Source of the DNA: Brevundimonas vesicularis
GTDB lineage: Bacteria > Pseudomonadota > Alphaproteobacteria > Caulobacterales > Caulobacteraceae
DNA: 64,000 nucleotides
Direction: 5' to 3'
Assembly (NCBI RefSeq): GCF_027886425.1
Contig: NZ_CP115671.1
Coordinates: 1,674,001-1,738,000 of the forward strand
Positions 34,512-43,856 of this stretch are shown one piece after another. Both the position numbers and the translations under genes were made by a program. Every line of letters begins with the position of its first letter. Within the stretch, counting starts at the first letter, position 1. The notes beneath the pieces are model-generated. The model worked only from the letters and a program-made list of their open reading frames with translations, was not told the origin of the DNA and searched no databases.

Positions 34512-36377
34512 CTAAGTGACCTGCTGCTCATAGATCGGCGAACTGCCGCCGCCGCCCCAGCCAGGAGGCGAGGGAGGGGATGTCGGATAGCCGCCTGACC
34601 CGTCAGACGTCGCCTGCCAGCCGATGAAGACCCAAGAACCAAGCGCCAGGGCGTTGGCGGCGAAATCACCCGGCAGCGCGGCGTAGCCGACATCGCTTCG
34701 CCAGAACACGCCGTATTGCGTCAGTGCCGCCAGACCTGTGATCGTGGCGGCAGGCAGGTTCAGCGTTGAGCCGTCGGGTAATACGCCACTGAAGGCGAGA
34801 ACTGAGATCGTGTCGGAAGTCGCGGACGTGGGGTATGGAACCGACAGGTTGATCAACCTGCGGGCTGGCTCTTGCTCGCCGGGAACGACAGGCGGCTTTT
34901 CGACCGGCGGCACCGATGGTGCGGCGGCTTCACCCACGTCGATCTGGGTGTCGGCGAGGACGACATCGAACACGACCTGTGCGTTGGCCATGTCCAGTTC
35001 GACGTTCGTGACCTCGACCACGACATCCGCCATGGAGTTCAGTTCAGGGTTCTGGATGCGGATGAAGCGCTCGCCCAAGCCGTTCAGTCCATAGACCGAG
35101 CTGCGGACCTGGCCCCGACGTTCAGCCGTCAGTCGCGTCATCTTTCGCCGCGCCAGCTCCATGGCTTGAGTGCCGCTCGGGCACAACGGCAGTTGCAGGG
35201 CCTCGGACCTTTCGACGCCGTTCCTACCGTCGATATCGTCTTGGTCGAAGAGCGTGCCAGCCTCGACCTCGGTATAGTCTTTCGCCGGATCGACGAACGA
35301 TACGACCAGGGCGTTGCAGGCTTCCTCATCGGTCTGGAAGGCGCGCCAGCTGTAGCCCTGGATATGCTCGCCGGTCAGGGCGAAGGTCGGCTCGACATAG
35401 CGACCGGCCTTGATGATCAGGCGCCCCCGGCCGTCCAGCGACATCCACCCGTCAAACGTGGACAGCAGGGCTTCTCGCACCGCTTGCGGCTCGGTGTTGA
35501 CCGGATAGTTGCCGGCGCAGCGATAGCGCGCCTCGGTCACGCCGCTGCGGGTGACGATCTGGTCGCAATAGTCAGCCTCGGCCGTCAGTTGATCCAGCAC
35601 CGGCGCGATGCTTCGTTCCCAGCGGCGTCCGTGGCGATGCCACTCGACGAAAACCAGCCAGACGACCGGATTCCAGCTGGCTTTCCAGGTTGAAGGGTCC
35701 GTCCGGCTCTGCGATGGATCGCGCCAGTCGTAGCAAACAGCAGCGGCGACGATGGAGACGACGGGTTCGCCGTTCGGGAAATGTCGCGCGAAGCTCTCGC
35801 GTGAACGGTGCTGGGCGAAGATGCCAATAGAGGCGATGCCGTCGCCCCGCGCCGAGGTGGGCCAATAGGCGCCGAAGTTCGGCGTCAGCATGGAATAGTG
35901 GGTCTCGGTCGGATTGCCGAGGCGCGTCTGGACCCTCAACAGATCGCCGGAACCGAACTGTTCGCCGGCCATACCTTGGACCCAACCATCCGAGTTCCGG
36001 GTGATCAGGTTGTCGTGCTCATAGACAGCATCGACTGACGCCAGACGACCTTCGCAGACGGCGAGCACGGCGCCGTACTTATTGCCGACGGCCTCGCGCA
36101 GCATGTAGGCACCCGACATCCTCGACGGGCCGCCTACGGCATGGACGCGGATCGGGCGGGCCTGTTTGCGCGTGACCTTCTGGCCCTCGGGGTCTGGGGC
36201 TTGGGCTTGGGCAATAGCCGTCAGACCCATGCTGACGGCGGAATAGAGGGCGGCCTGGGCGCCGTAGTAGAGGGTGGCGGTGACGATGGCATGAGCGGCC
36301 GTACCGTAGGCGAGGCCGGTTGCGGCGAACGCCCAGTTGGCGAAGGCGGCGGCGGCGACCGGGATGGCTTGCGGCAT
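34512..36377 (-). CDS. Central tail-tip (hub/host specificity) protein
   Basis: A 621-residue protein. The N-terminus has an Ala-rich hydrophobic stretch (residues about 5-60), then the tail-hub beta domains of the gpJ/GTA gp15-like group (RPIRVHAVGGPSRMSGAYML, YDWRDPSQS, SFDGWMSLDGRGRLIIKAGRYV) and a C-terminal low-complexity Gly/Pro/Ser end (GGYPTSPPSPPGWGGGG). It follows the DUF6950-like and tail genes as in many siphoviruses. It probably forms the tip through which DNA passes. The assignment rests on order and partial motif resemblance. Confidence 0.65.
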   Translation of the reverse strand: MPQAIPVAAAAFANWAFAATGLAYGTAAHAIVTATLYYGAQAALYSAVSMGLTAIAQAQAPDPEGQKVTRKQARPIRVHAVGGPSRMSGAYMLREAVGNKYGAVLAVCEGRLASVDAVYEHDNLITRNSDGWVQGMAGEQFGSGDLLRVQTRLGNPTETHYSMLTPNFGAYWPTSARGDGIASIGIFAQHRSRESFARHFPNGEPVVSIVAAAVCYDWRDPSQSRTDPSTWKASWNPVVWLVFVEWHRHGRRWERSIAPVLDQLTAEADYCDQIVTRSGVTEARYRCAGNYPVNTEPQAVREALLSTFDGWMSLDGRGRLIIKAGRYVEPTFALTGEHIQGYSWRAFQTDEEACNALVVSFVDPAKDYTEVEAGTLFDQDDIDGRNGVERSEALQLPLCPSGTQAMELARRKMTRLTAERRGQVRSSVYGLNGLGERFIRIQNPELNSMADVVVEVTNVELDMANAQVVFDVVLADTQIDVGEAAAPSVPPVEKPPVVPGEQEPARRLINLSVPYPTSATSDTISVLAFSGVLPDGSTLNLPAATITGLAALTQYGVFWRSDVGYAALPGDFAANALALGSWVFIGWQATSDGSGGYPTSPPSPPGWGGGGSSPIYEQQVT

Positions 36378-36755
36378 TCAGACCCTCCAGGCCATCAGCA
36401 GGCGTTCAGCAGGTGCGACCACTAAGCCGTCGCCCTTGATCGCCCAGCGCTCACCCAGGCAGATCGCAGCGACCGTCTGGCCATGAGCGACAATCAGACC
36501 GACGTCGCCACGAACCGGGTTTGTCGTTTCGGTCAGACCGGCCCGCTCCGCGCCATCGGACATCAGGACCAGCAGGCCGCCGGACTTGCGGATCAGCCGG
36601 TGTCGACCCAGCGCCGTGCGATATCGGCCTCGGTACGGCGCAGCGGGGTCAGGATGGCCGTTCAGGACGATCCAGTCCGCCACGCTCAGCACGCAGTCCG
36701 CTGCGCCGTCAGCGAAGGGCTGTCGGGACAGGTCTTCCAGAAATGTCGAGAGCAT
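36378..36755 (-). CDS. DUF6950-like (NlpC/P60-type) tail protein
   Basis: A 125-residue protein with a catalytic-looking Cys early (ADCVLSVADWIVLNGHPDP) and a later His (VAHGQTVAAI), the arrangement of NlpC/P60-like cysteine peptidases in the slot before the tail hub. Such proteins may locally cut peptidoglycan during DNA entry. The ATG overlaps the stop of the previous tail gene at 36755. The stop is directly followed by the hub start. Confidence 0.65.
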   Translation of the reverse strand: MLSTFLEDLSRQPFADGAADCVLSVADWIVLNGHPDPAAPYRGRYRTALGRHRLIRKSGGLLVLMSDGAERAGLTETTNPVRGDVGLIVAHGQTVAAICLGERWAIKGDGLVVAPAERLLMAWRV

Positions 36756-37354
36756 CAGCCCGGCGCTGGCCAGGTGATTGTCGAGTCGACCGAATAGGAC
36801 GCGACCCGACTGCAGAAGGTGTCCGTAGGCGACCGGCGCTTCTGTTCGGCGTCGGTGTAAAACGCGAGCTGGGGCCGGGTGCGATCGGTGAACCCAGAGC
36901 CGACCGACAGGGTGACGCGCCGGGTGATCTCAGTCTCGGTCGCGTCGCGATCCACAGCAGGCACATCGGCCGTACCGTCCCACAGCCAGGCGATGTCATC
37001 CACCGGCTGCCAGTCTTCGTCGAAGAAAACGACCCCCACGTTGACCGGCGCCGCCCGGACTTCGGCCGCGTCATCATCGGCCAGGGACAGGGTGATCTCG
37101 TCTGCTCCGTTGAGCGTGAACTCGACCCGTTCACCCAGCCCGCCAATCAGCTGGCTCAAGGCCGGTATGTCGCCGACCAAACCAATACCGAGATACGTCC
37201 CGCCGTCCTGATCGACGTCGTCGGCCGGCAGATCGTAATCGCCGACGCCCAGCCAGGCGCGGACGTAGCCCTGCGTTTTCGTCTTCAGTAGGAAGAACAG
37301 GGAATAGCGCGGCGCCTGGAGCGCAGACATCGCGGCGGCTTGCGTAGGGAGCAT
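36755..37354 (-). CDS. Distal tail protein, unknown family
   Basis: A 199-residue protein in the slot between the tape-measure-proximal tail gene and the NlpC-like gene. It reads as beta-rich (VEFTLNGADEITLSLADDDAAEV, NVGVVFFDEDWQPVDDIAWLWDG) and contains no signal or membrane segment. In related phages this position holds DUF2163-like baseplate proteins. Its stop overlaps the next start. The separate plus-strand gene at 37421 lies just upstream. Confidence 0.55.
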   Translation of the reverse strand: MLPTQAAAMSALQAPRYSLFFLLKTKTQGYVRAWLGVGDYDLPADDVDQDGGTYLGIGLVGDIPALSQLIGGLGERVEFTLNGADEITLSLADDDAAEVRAAPVNVGVVFFDEDWQPVDDIAWLWDGTADVPAVDRDATETEITRRVTLSVGSGFTDRTRPQLAFYTDAEQKRRSPTDTFCSRVASYSVDSTITWPAPG

Positions 37355-37420
37355 AGCGCCTCCGGGACTCGACTTACCGCCTCATCGCCAGCAACCTGCC
37401 GGCGATTTGGGGAGACGATC

Positions 37421-37735
37421 ATGACTGACGGGTTTGCGATTGATCCATTGAGCTATGAACTCGATGAGATCGAAGCGGTGGAGACAGGGGTCTGGAAGGC
37501 GACGGTGAGGATGGTCTTGCCCGAGACGCTCGACGAGGTCGGCGTCGCACATCATGTCTCAACGACGGTGCGGTTCAGATACCCAAGCGACGGAAGCGCT
37601 GCTGGGCTTCTTCAGAAGGCTCACGAGAAGGCGATAGCAGTCCTAGGCGCCGCTTCTCGCGCAACAGGCACGCAGTCTGCGGAGACGCTGCTGGCTCGGT
37701 CGTGGGCAGCGGCTCGGAGCCGGGACGAGGATTGA
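37421..37735 (+). CDS. Plus-strand cargo (moron-like) gene inside the tail module
   Basis: A 104-residue protein on the strand opposite to all tail genes around it. ATG 37421 is preceded by GGGGAGA. A small TCGCC/GGCGA hairpin lies just upstream. The product MTDGFAIDPLSYELDEIEAV continues through a beta-rich segment (HHVSTTVRFRYPSDGS) to a helical Ala-rich end. No family is recognised. Position and orientation fit a moron, a gene expressed from its own promoter in the lysogen. It ends 12 bases before the next minus-strand gene's stop. Confidence 0.55.
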   Translation: MTDGFAIDPLSYELDEIEAVETGVWKATVRMVLPETLDEVGVAHHVSTTVRFRYPSDGSAAGLLQKAHEKAIAVLGAASRATGTQSAETLLARSWAAARSRDED

Positions 37736-37747
37736 TCTCGGGCAGCA

Positions 37748-38411
37748 TCAGAACGCCTCTACCCACATGGCCTTGGCCACCATGATTTCCCGGCCGCGCT
37801 GGGCGTCCAAGCCATCAAGGAAGTCGTCGGGATTGGCCAGCTTGCAGACGCAGCCGACACGAAGGAAGTTGATCTCTTCTCCGACCGCGACGGCTTCGCG
37901 CAGCGGAGGGCGGATGGTGATCTCATCCCCTTCAACCCGCGCGACCCGATAGCGACGCGTGCCCTTCGTTGGATGGGTGATCGAGAAGTTCTCACCGCCC
38001 TGGATCACGCCCGCAATCATGGCGATGGTCAAAACCGTGGCGCGCTTGGGGGCTGAGACTGCGACCGTGGCGCCGGCCGGGGCCGAGGCATATTGCGAGC
38101 CGTCGCCGAACGCGGTGCCGTCGCTGTGCGGAACATCCGGCAGGGACAGATCACCTGGAGCAAATGGCTTCTCGCAGGACCACACCACCATTTTGCCGAT
38201 ACCGGCATCAAGGCAGGCCTCGATCGCCCGAACGGCTTTGATTGCGTCGCGGCCGTGAACTAGGATTTCCTGCTCGCCGACCCACAACCCGCCGCCATCG
38301 GTGCGGGCGACAGGACTGGCGCCTTCGACAGTCACCCCCGTTGATTGTGACGCCCCGCAACCGCCAATGCTCCCGGCGCGGGGTGAGCAAGTCCCAAGGC
38401 CAGAAGTCCAT
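37748..38411 (-). pseudogene. Tail protein downstream of the tape measure, frameshifted
   Basis: ATG 38411 overlaps the tape-measure stop (ATGA) and reads MDFWPWDLLTPRREHWRLRG then VTINGG. At the five-base G run on the minus strand near 38337-38341 the frame breaks. With one more G it continues VTVEGASPVARTDGGG and through the long second frame to 37748 (about 221 residues in all). The product has beta-rich segments and is in the slot of DUF2460/distal tail proteins. As sequenced, the two halves are in different frames. Confidence 0.65.
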
Positions 38412-40709
38412 CAGGTGCGGCCCAGGCGACGCATGGACTGTTGAGCCGCCGGCGCACCCTTACGGGCGATGGTGGTGGACGTGCGGATCGCGGTTGCCGA
38501 ACCGGAGGCCACCTTCTGATTTACTTCGGCAAGGAGATCGGCGGTCATAACAGCACCCCTCATGTCGAAGATCGTCGGTGCCGAGCGACTGCCCATCGCC
38601 TGGACAGCGTGTGCCGGGATGACGTCTGTGCCCGCCGGCAGGTTGGCCAGGATTTCGCCTGCATGGACATAAGCGAGCCCCCGCCGAAGTTGCTGACGCC
38701 GCTGGAGAAGCCTGGGATCCGAAGCGCTGACTTGATTGCCAAGAAGATCGAAGAGCCGACGCCACCGCCACCCCCGATCCGCCAAACAGCATGTCTGCGA
38801 GCGGTTCCGTGATCGACTTGCGCACCGCGATCGCTGCCAGGTCAGCGAGGATTTGACGCGCGACATTGCTGAACACCTCGCCGAGGCTCCGGCTATTGGT
38901 GATCGCGTCAACCAGTCCGTTGTTCAGCGCGTCCAGGCCACGCGCCGCGACGTTCTCGTAGGCCTCCGAGATTTCGTCAGCGGATTTCAGGCTTTCATCC
39001 CGCCACTTCTCGAGCGGGGTGAGGTTGTTCCTGATGACGCCGTTGCGCTCGGCTCTGTCGATCCGGCCATTGGTCGCCATCGCGTCGTCGCGCTGAGCCT
39101 GGGTCAGGTTTGGGTTTCGCTCCAGCTCCAGGCGAAGCGCTTCACGCCGCTGACGCTGGGTGATCTCCAGCAAATCCAGCTCAATCCGCTGACGTTCCTT
39201 CGCGGTGCGAGCGGCGCCGGACTGAAGGGAAAGCAGATCGGCGGTAAGGCCTGAGAGCAGCTTCTCTGTCGCCAAGCGCTCGTCTTGGATTTCGCGGAAG
39301 GCGTTGTCGGTCAGCAGCCCGTCTTCCAGGGTGTCGGCCGAAGCGTTGGCGGCATCCAACTGTCGGCGCTCGGCAGCCTTGATCTCGCCCCGGTCGGTCT
39401 TGCTCTGGATTTCCGCGTCGCGTGCCTCCCGGTCCATCTTCAGCTGCTCGCGAGCAATGTCGTAGCGCTGTTGAGCGGTGAGGATGTCGTCTTCGGCGAC
39501 TTGGAGCAGGCGCTGGCGAGCGCGGAAGATTTCCTGCTCAACGCGTTCGGCGCGGCGGGCTTCACGTTCTGCCGACCGATCGACGCGCTGGCGGCCGGGC
39601 GGGATCGTCAGAACGTCAGAAAGACCGTTGCGGGGCGTTCTGGGCGCGCGAGGAGAGACGCCGAACGCGGCAACCGCCGACTGATCGATTGGAGTCCCAT
39701 AATCAGGGAGGCTGTTCCCAGCTCGGATATCCCCGGCCGCGCGGGCGGTGCGGCCTGAAAATACGCTGCCGAAACCGCTCTTCAGTGCCTGCCAGCTATT
39801 CCCGCCGACAACGTCCTCCACGAAGTTGTCGCCGTACATGGCGTTCGTGTTGGCTTTGAAGTTGCTGAACCGCTCGATAAAGCTGTTCAGCCCGCTGATG
39901 GCGTTTGCGATATGACCGGTGAAGGTGAGCACTTCATCGGACAGATCAATGAAAGCCCCCGCCATTTGAATGCCGATGACCTGAGCCAGGTCTTCCATCT
40001 TGCCTTGAGCCTCGGCCCCTTTTCGGATGAGGCTCTCGTCCATCACGAAGCCTAGGGCCTGGGCTTCGTCGCGGAGGCGGGCCACTTCATCGCCGCCGGT
40101 GCGCAGCGCTGTCGCCAGAGGATCTAGGCCGAATGAGTTTGCCGCTGCCGCGCGGCTAGTTTCGCTTTTGAGGGCGGTGACGCGGTCGATCACCTCATCA
40201 AGCAGTGCCTCCGTGTCCTTGAAGCGCTTGAGGTCTTCAGGCTCCAAACCGATGGAGCGGAACAGCTTCACATCACCTTTGGAGAGTCCAGACGCTGCGC
40301 CTGCGGCCTTGTCTGCGAACCTCTCCAACGCGCCACCGACCGCAGTCGCGTCTTCTCCGGTCTTTCTGGCGACGTACTGCCATTCCTGAAGAGCGGAGGC
40401 CGAGATACCGATACGTTGAGCCGAGTTGGCGAGCGTGTCGGCCATCTTCAAGCTGGCTTGCTGGAACTGAAGGGCCATGGCCAGACCGGCAGCGAAGACA
40501 GCCGTCAGCGCTGCAATGCCTGCGGCGATACCCTTAGACAGGCGTCCCAAAGACCCGCCGACGCGCTCACCGGCCTTGTTGGCATCGTCCTCCATTTTGC
40601 CGGTCGCGATCTTTAGGTCGCGCTCAGCTCCAGCTAGGTCAGCTTTGAACTTGTCCTTAGTGGCGCGCAGCTCGAACGAGGCTGAGCCAACAACGGGGCT
40701 GTCGGTCAT
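38411..40709 (-). CDS. Tail tape-measure protein with two apparent frameshifts near its C-terminus
   Basis: About 766 residues if restored. The N-terminus (residues 1-60) is charged and helical, a hydrophobic segment (GIAAGIAALTAVFAAGLAMAL) follows, then a domain with QRIGISASALQEWQYVARKTGED and long coiled coils rich in Arg/Glu/Gln. The conserved C-terminal part (AYVHAGEILANLPAGTDVIPAHAV, SAPTIFDMRGAVMT) is out of frame because of two five-base G runs on the minus strand, near 38772-38776 and 38679-38683. Adding one G to each restores one frame. Tape-measure proteins set tail length. Confidence 0.8.
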
Positions 40710-40724
40710 AAGACCTCCAAAGAA

Positions 40725-40748
40725 AAAGGCCCGCCGAAGCGAGCCTTT
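40725..40748 (-). terminator. Strong terminator closing the methyltransferase-DUF262-HEPN cassette
   Basis: On the minus strand AAAGGC-T-CGC, loop TTCG, GCG-G-GCCTTT is followed by TTCTTT. It lies between the HEPN gene stop (40774) and the tape-measure start (40709). A terminator in the middle of a late operon is unusual and marks the cassette as a separate transcription unit. Confidence 0.8.
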
Positions 40749-40773
40749 AAGAGATTGTTGGATCTTCGCTGAA

Positions 40774-41490
40774 CTAAGCAGCTGGCACTAGGTGAGCTCG
40801 GACCGCGACGTGATTTTGGAAGGCGTCAGCAACATACGATAGGTAGTCGAGCACGACCTCCGACAATTGCTTAATATCGGCCAACTGGAGGTCGTTGGCC
40901 CCCTGCTCAAAAGTGCGACGTCCATGAGCAATCGCGTTTCGGCGCTCGGCGAGAAACTGAAGAGCCGTCATGTCGCCGTACTCAGGTTTCGGCGAAATCC
41001 GGACCCACATCTCGGGGGGCATGTTGATGCGGATGTTTGCTCGCCGCATGAAAAGGGCAACAGCCTTATCGTCCCACGTGCCCGAGGGCTTCTTGAGCAG
41101 TTGAGGTCCTAGGGATGTAGTGCTCAGCAGCTTGGCGGATGATGAGAAAATTGTGTCGAGCCGGCCGTCCTCACCACCCTCGACCATTCGTCCGACTACC
41201 GTTTCCCGCAGCCATTCCTTGAGGGAGTGGGACGTCCAGTTCCGTGGTTCGGATGCTCCGATCGCCTCGCCGAGAAAACCCAGAGCTTGAGTGAGGATCG
41301 CCTCTTCAATGTTATAAAGATGAATGATCAGGCCAGATTTGATCGTATTTATATGTCGAGCAGATAGGCTCACTGTGCCGAGTGACGATACCTCCTCAAG
41401 CATCATTCGATCTTCAAGAGCTTTCGCGAGAGCATAATGCCCATCAAACTCTTCTCGTCGGTCGGCGAGGGATGAGGTTAGGGTTGTCAT
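40774..41490 (-). CDS. HEPN-like nuclease (MAE_28990/MAE_18760 type) of a defence cassette
   Basis: A 238-residue all-helical protein. The HEPN ribonuclease signature R-N-x3-H is present as R184-N-A-I-A-H189 in AERRNAIAHGRR, with an N-terminal helix pair (SARHINTIKSGLIIHLYNIEEA). The ATG overlaps the stop of the DUF262 gene, so the two proteins are probably made in fixed ratio. HEPN proteins of this type often accompany DUF262 genes; they may degrade RNA once infection is sensed. It lacks a signal or membrane segment. A terminator follows 25 bases later. Confidence 0.75.
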   Translation of the reverse strand: MTTLTSSLADRREEFDGHYALAKALEDRMMLEEVSSLGTVSLSARHINTIKSGLIIHLYNIEEAILTQALGFLGEAIGASEPRNWTSHSLKEWLRETVVGRMVEGGEDGRLDTIFSSSAKLLSTTSLGPQLLKKPSGTWDDKAVALFMRRANIRINMPPEMWVRISPKPEYGDMTALQFLAERRNAIAHGRRTFEQGANDLQLADIKQLSEVVLDYLSYVADAFQNHVAVRAHLVPAA

Positions 41491-42581
41491 GCCGCATCCA
41501 AGAGGATTGACCGCACGATCTCAATCCGACCTTCCAGCTTGCTCCTGACGTTCGCACTCCCGGAAACCACCACTTGATCGAACGACTGCGCCTCCATCCG
41601 GGCCGCGATCTCATCCTGTCGGACGGCCAGATCCTCTTGTTGGCGGAGTGCCAACGCTGATCCAATGGCAATCGCTTCGAACCGAACGCGCGGAACGCTG
41701 TTAGCGGTCGCGTTCTTTCGGAACCCGTGGGGGAAATGACCGGCGACGAACTCTAGCATCCTAAGGAATTCGGCACGCATGGCGTCAACCACTGCGGCAT
41801 CGTCGGCGGCTGCGGCGTTCGCTTTGCGCAGGTAGTCGTAGAGATACTTCTTTGGACGGTCTCGGTAACCTGGGAATCGTCCTTCTTCCGTCTCCCACCC
41901 GTCGAGATAGGCGAAGAAGCGGGTAGTGAGCTCTTCACGTTCCCTTTGGTCGACTACTTTTTGAGACATCGGCGTGGCAGCGGCCAGCTCTTCGCTTTCG
42001 GCGAGTTCTCTGATCAACTCCGTCACTGGGCCTGGCAGCGATCCGCGGCGGATTTCAGCTTCGTTTGCTGTAGTACCTGATTTGTTGATCCGCGCGAACA
42101 TCTCCGCCCGCGTTGACGGATCTGTGCTTGTGTCCAGCACGATCGTCCGGACCGTAACGTCTTCGAGCTTGTTCTGGCGATCTGTCGGAAGTTCGCTGAA
42201 CGTGAAGCCGTTGAGCTCAGGCAGCAAAACCAGATCGGAAAGGCGAAGGTCTTCCTTCAGGAAGGCTCGCATCGCCCTCATCCTTTGTGAGCCGTCCACG
42301 ATCTCCATTCGGCCGTCAGGCGTTTGGTAGAAAAACAAAAACGGGATCGGCAACCCGACCAACAACGACTCGATGAAAGATGACTGCTGGCCTGGGTGCC
42401 AAGCTAAGTTGCGCTGATATTCTGGGACGAAGAACCGGCCGGTTACATCATCTTCAAACCGGGAGACGTAAATTGATATCGGGTACTCGGATACAGTAAA
42501 CTTCACCTGCCTTGCGACAGATGAAATAGCCGCTTCTGCAGCAGCGATTTCTGCCGGGTCTCGTACCTTCTTCTTCGCCAC
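41487..42581 (-). CDS. DUF262 domain protein (GmrS-like) of a defence cassette
   Basis: A 364-residue protein with GTG start. The ParB-like DUF262 motifs are visible: FVPEYQRNLAW (residues 51-61) and IVDGSQRMRAM (94-104). These bind and probably hydrolyse a nucleotide. No C-terminal DUF1524 HNH nuclease motif is seen, unlike full GmrSD enzymes, so cutting would rely on a partner. It sits between a cytosine methyltransferase and a HEPN protein and overlaps the latter (ATGA). A role in sensing modified or unmodified DNA is inferred from this grouping. Confidence 0.8.
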   Translation of the reverse strand: MAKKKVRDPAEIAAAEAAISSVARQVKFTVSEYPISIYVSRFEDDVTGRFFVPEYQRNLAWHPGQQSSFIESLLVGLPIPFLFFYQTPDGRMEIVDGSQRMRAMRAFLKEDLRLSDLVLLPELNGFTFSELPTDRQNKLEDVTVRTIVLDTSTDPSTRAEMFARINKSGTTANEAEIRRGSLPGPVTELIRELAESEELAAATPMSQKVVDQREREELTTRFFAYLDGWETEEGRFPGYRDRPKKYLYDYLRKANAAAADDAAVVDAMRAEFLRMLEFVAGHFPHGFRKNATANSVPRVRFEAIAIGSALALRQQEDLAVRQDEIAARMEAQSFDQVVVSGSANVRSKLEGRIEIVRSILLDAA

Positions 42582-42651
42582 CAGAATCTCCCCTGCGCGC
42601 AGCGCTAAGTGTCGCTTCCGACTAACTGGAGTTGTTCGAATTTCAAAGTGG

Positions 42652-43776
42652 CTACGAACTTAGAGGGTTGGCGTCCTTGATGTGGGATGAGATCGCCCGT
42701 CCAATAGCCTCCCCAAGCTTAGGTGGCACCGCGTTGCCAATCAGCATGCCGACCTTGGCGAAAGTCGGTGTTTCACCGTCTCTCAGGAAGCTGTACTCGC
42801 GCGGAAACGACTGCAAAATTGCAGCCTCGCGAAGCGTGATCGCTCGGTTTTGTTCAGGATGGCCGAAGCGTCCGTTGCCGTAACCGAAACACTGAGTGGT
42901 CATCGTCGGGGCAGGGTCGTCCCACGTCATCCGCCCGTAAACCGACGGATAGGTCTCGCCCGTCTCCTTCGTGTGGCATTTGGCTCGGAGATCCGCCGGC
43001 CAATCCCGCCAGGTTCCTCCAGGCTTGGAGGCCTTTATGCGCTTTAGATTGGTCTCGCTCAACTTGCACGCCACATGGAGGCTGTCACCCTTGGCTGCCT
43101 GACCAGCATTCAGCGCCGGAAGCGTGGCGATAGCTGATCGGACGGTGATGGGAAGCTCGCCGGTAGCCGCTTTGGGCACATCAATGGGGCCCAGAAGTGA
43201 GGCCACCAGAACTAGGCGCTTCCTGGACTGGGGGACCCCGTAGTCGGTGCAGACCACTTCGTCCCAAGCGACATGGTAGCCGACAGCCTTCAGCCCACCC
43301 ACGAACTCCTGCCAGATAGGTTTCGCTGCGAGGCCTCGGACGTTTTCCATCGTCACGATCTCAGGCCGGACCTCTTCGGCCAGTCGAAGGAACGAGCGAA
43401 GCAAATCCCAGCGGCCGTCCGGCGTCTTGCGAGCCTGGGAATAGGTCGAGAACGGCTGGCATGGCGCGCATCCAGCGAGGACGCGGACGTCGGCACCAGT
43501 GAACCAGTCCTGCAGGTCCGACGGGGTGAGTTCAGCGACGCTCTTCTTTTCGAAGTGACCGCCGCAGTTCTGTTCAAACGGGTGTTTGCAGGCTGGGTCG
43601 AGATCGACGCCCGCGGCTATCGTCAGTCCAGCTGTCTTAAGTCCAAACGCAAGTCCGCCGGCGCCGCAGAACAGGTCTACGACTTTCACGATCGGTTCCC
43701 GATCTTTCGGGAGGTTTATGGTCTCCGCCATGATGGTCGGAGTAGCACGTCCCATGATTCTGTTTAGCCCGCTCAT
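42652..43776 (-). CDS. DNA (cytosine-5-)-methyltransferase
   Basis: A 374-residue C5-cytosine methyltransferase. Motif I DLFCGAGGLAFG (residues 34-45), motif IV PCQPFS with catalytic Cys (105-110), motif VI ENV (144-146), motif VIII QSRKR (182-186) and motif X GNAVP (346-350) are all intact, so it should be active. The target recognition region lies between about 200 and 300; its sequence specificity is unknown. The start at 43776 overlaps the stop of a 27-residue coupling frame. DUF262 and HEPN genes follow, which suggests protection of self DNA in a restriction-like system. Confidence 0.9.
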   Translation of the reverse strand: MSGLNRIMGRATPTIMAETINLPKDREPIVKVVDLFCGAGGLAFGLKTAGLTIAAGVDLDPACKHPFEQNCGGHFEKKSVAELTPSDLQDWFTGADVRVLAGCAPCQPFSTYSQARKTPDGRWDLLRSFLRLAEEVRPEIVTMENVRGLAAKPIWQEFVGGLKAVGYHVAWDEVVCTDYGVPQSRKRLVLVASLLGPIDVPKAATGELPITVRSAIATLPALNAGQAAKGDSLHVACKLSETNLKRIKASKPGGTWRDWPADLRAKCHTKETGETYPSVYGRMTWDDPAPTMTTQCFGYGNGRFGHPEQNRAITLREAAILQSFPREYSFLRDGETPTFAKVGMLIGNAVPPKLGEAIGRAISSHIKDANPLSS

Positions 43777-43856
43777 TGCGCCACCCGCGAGATGGCTTCG
43801 CCCTGTTGCACCGCGGACTCGTCAGAAACGGACGTATCGAGAATGAATTTCCTCAT
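43773..43856 (-). CDS. 27-residue coupling peptide between the Rha gene and the methyltransferase gene
   Basis: ATG 43856 overlaps the Rha stop (ATGA), and its own stop overlaps the methyltransferase ATG (ATGA at 43773-43776). The product begins MRKFILDTSVSDESAVQQGE. No motif is recognised. The double overlap suggests it carries ribosomes from the regulator gene into the methyltransferase gene, although chance cannot be excluded. Confidence 0.45.
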   Translation of the reverse strand: MRKFILDTSVSDESAVQQGEAISRVAQ

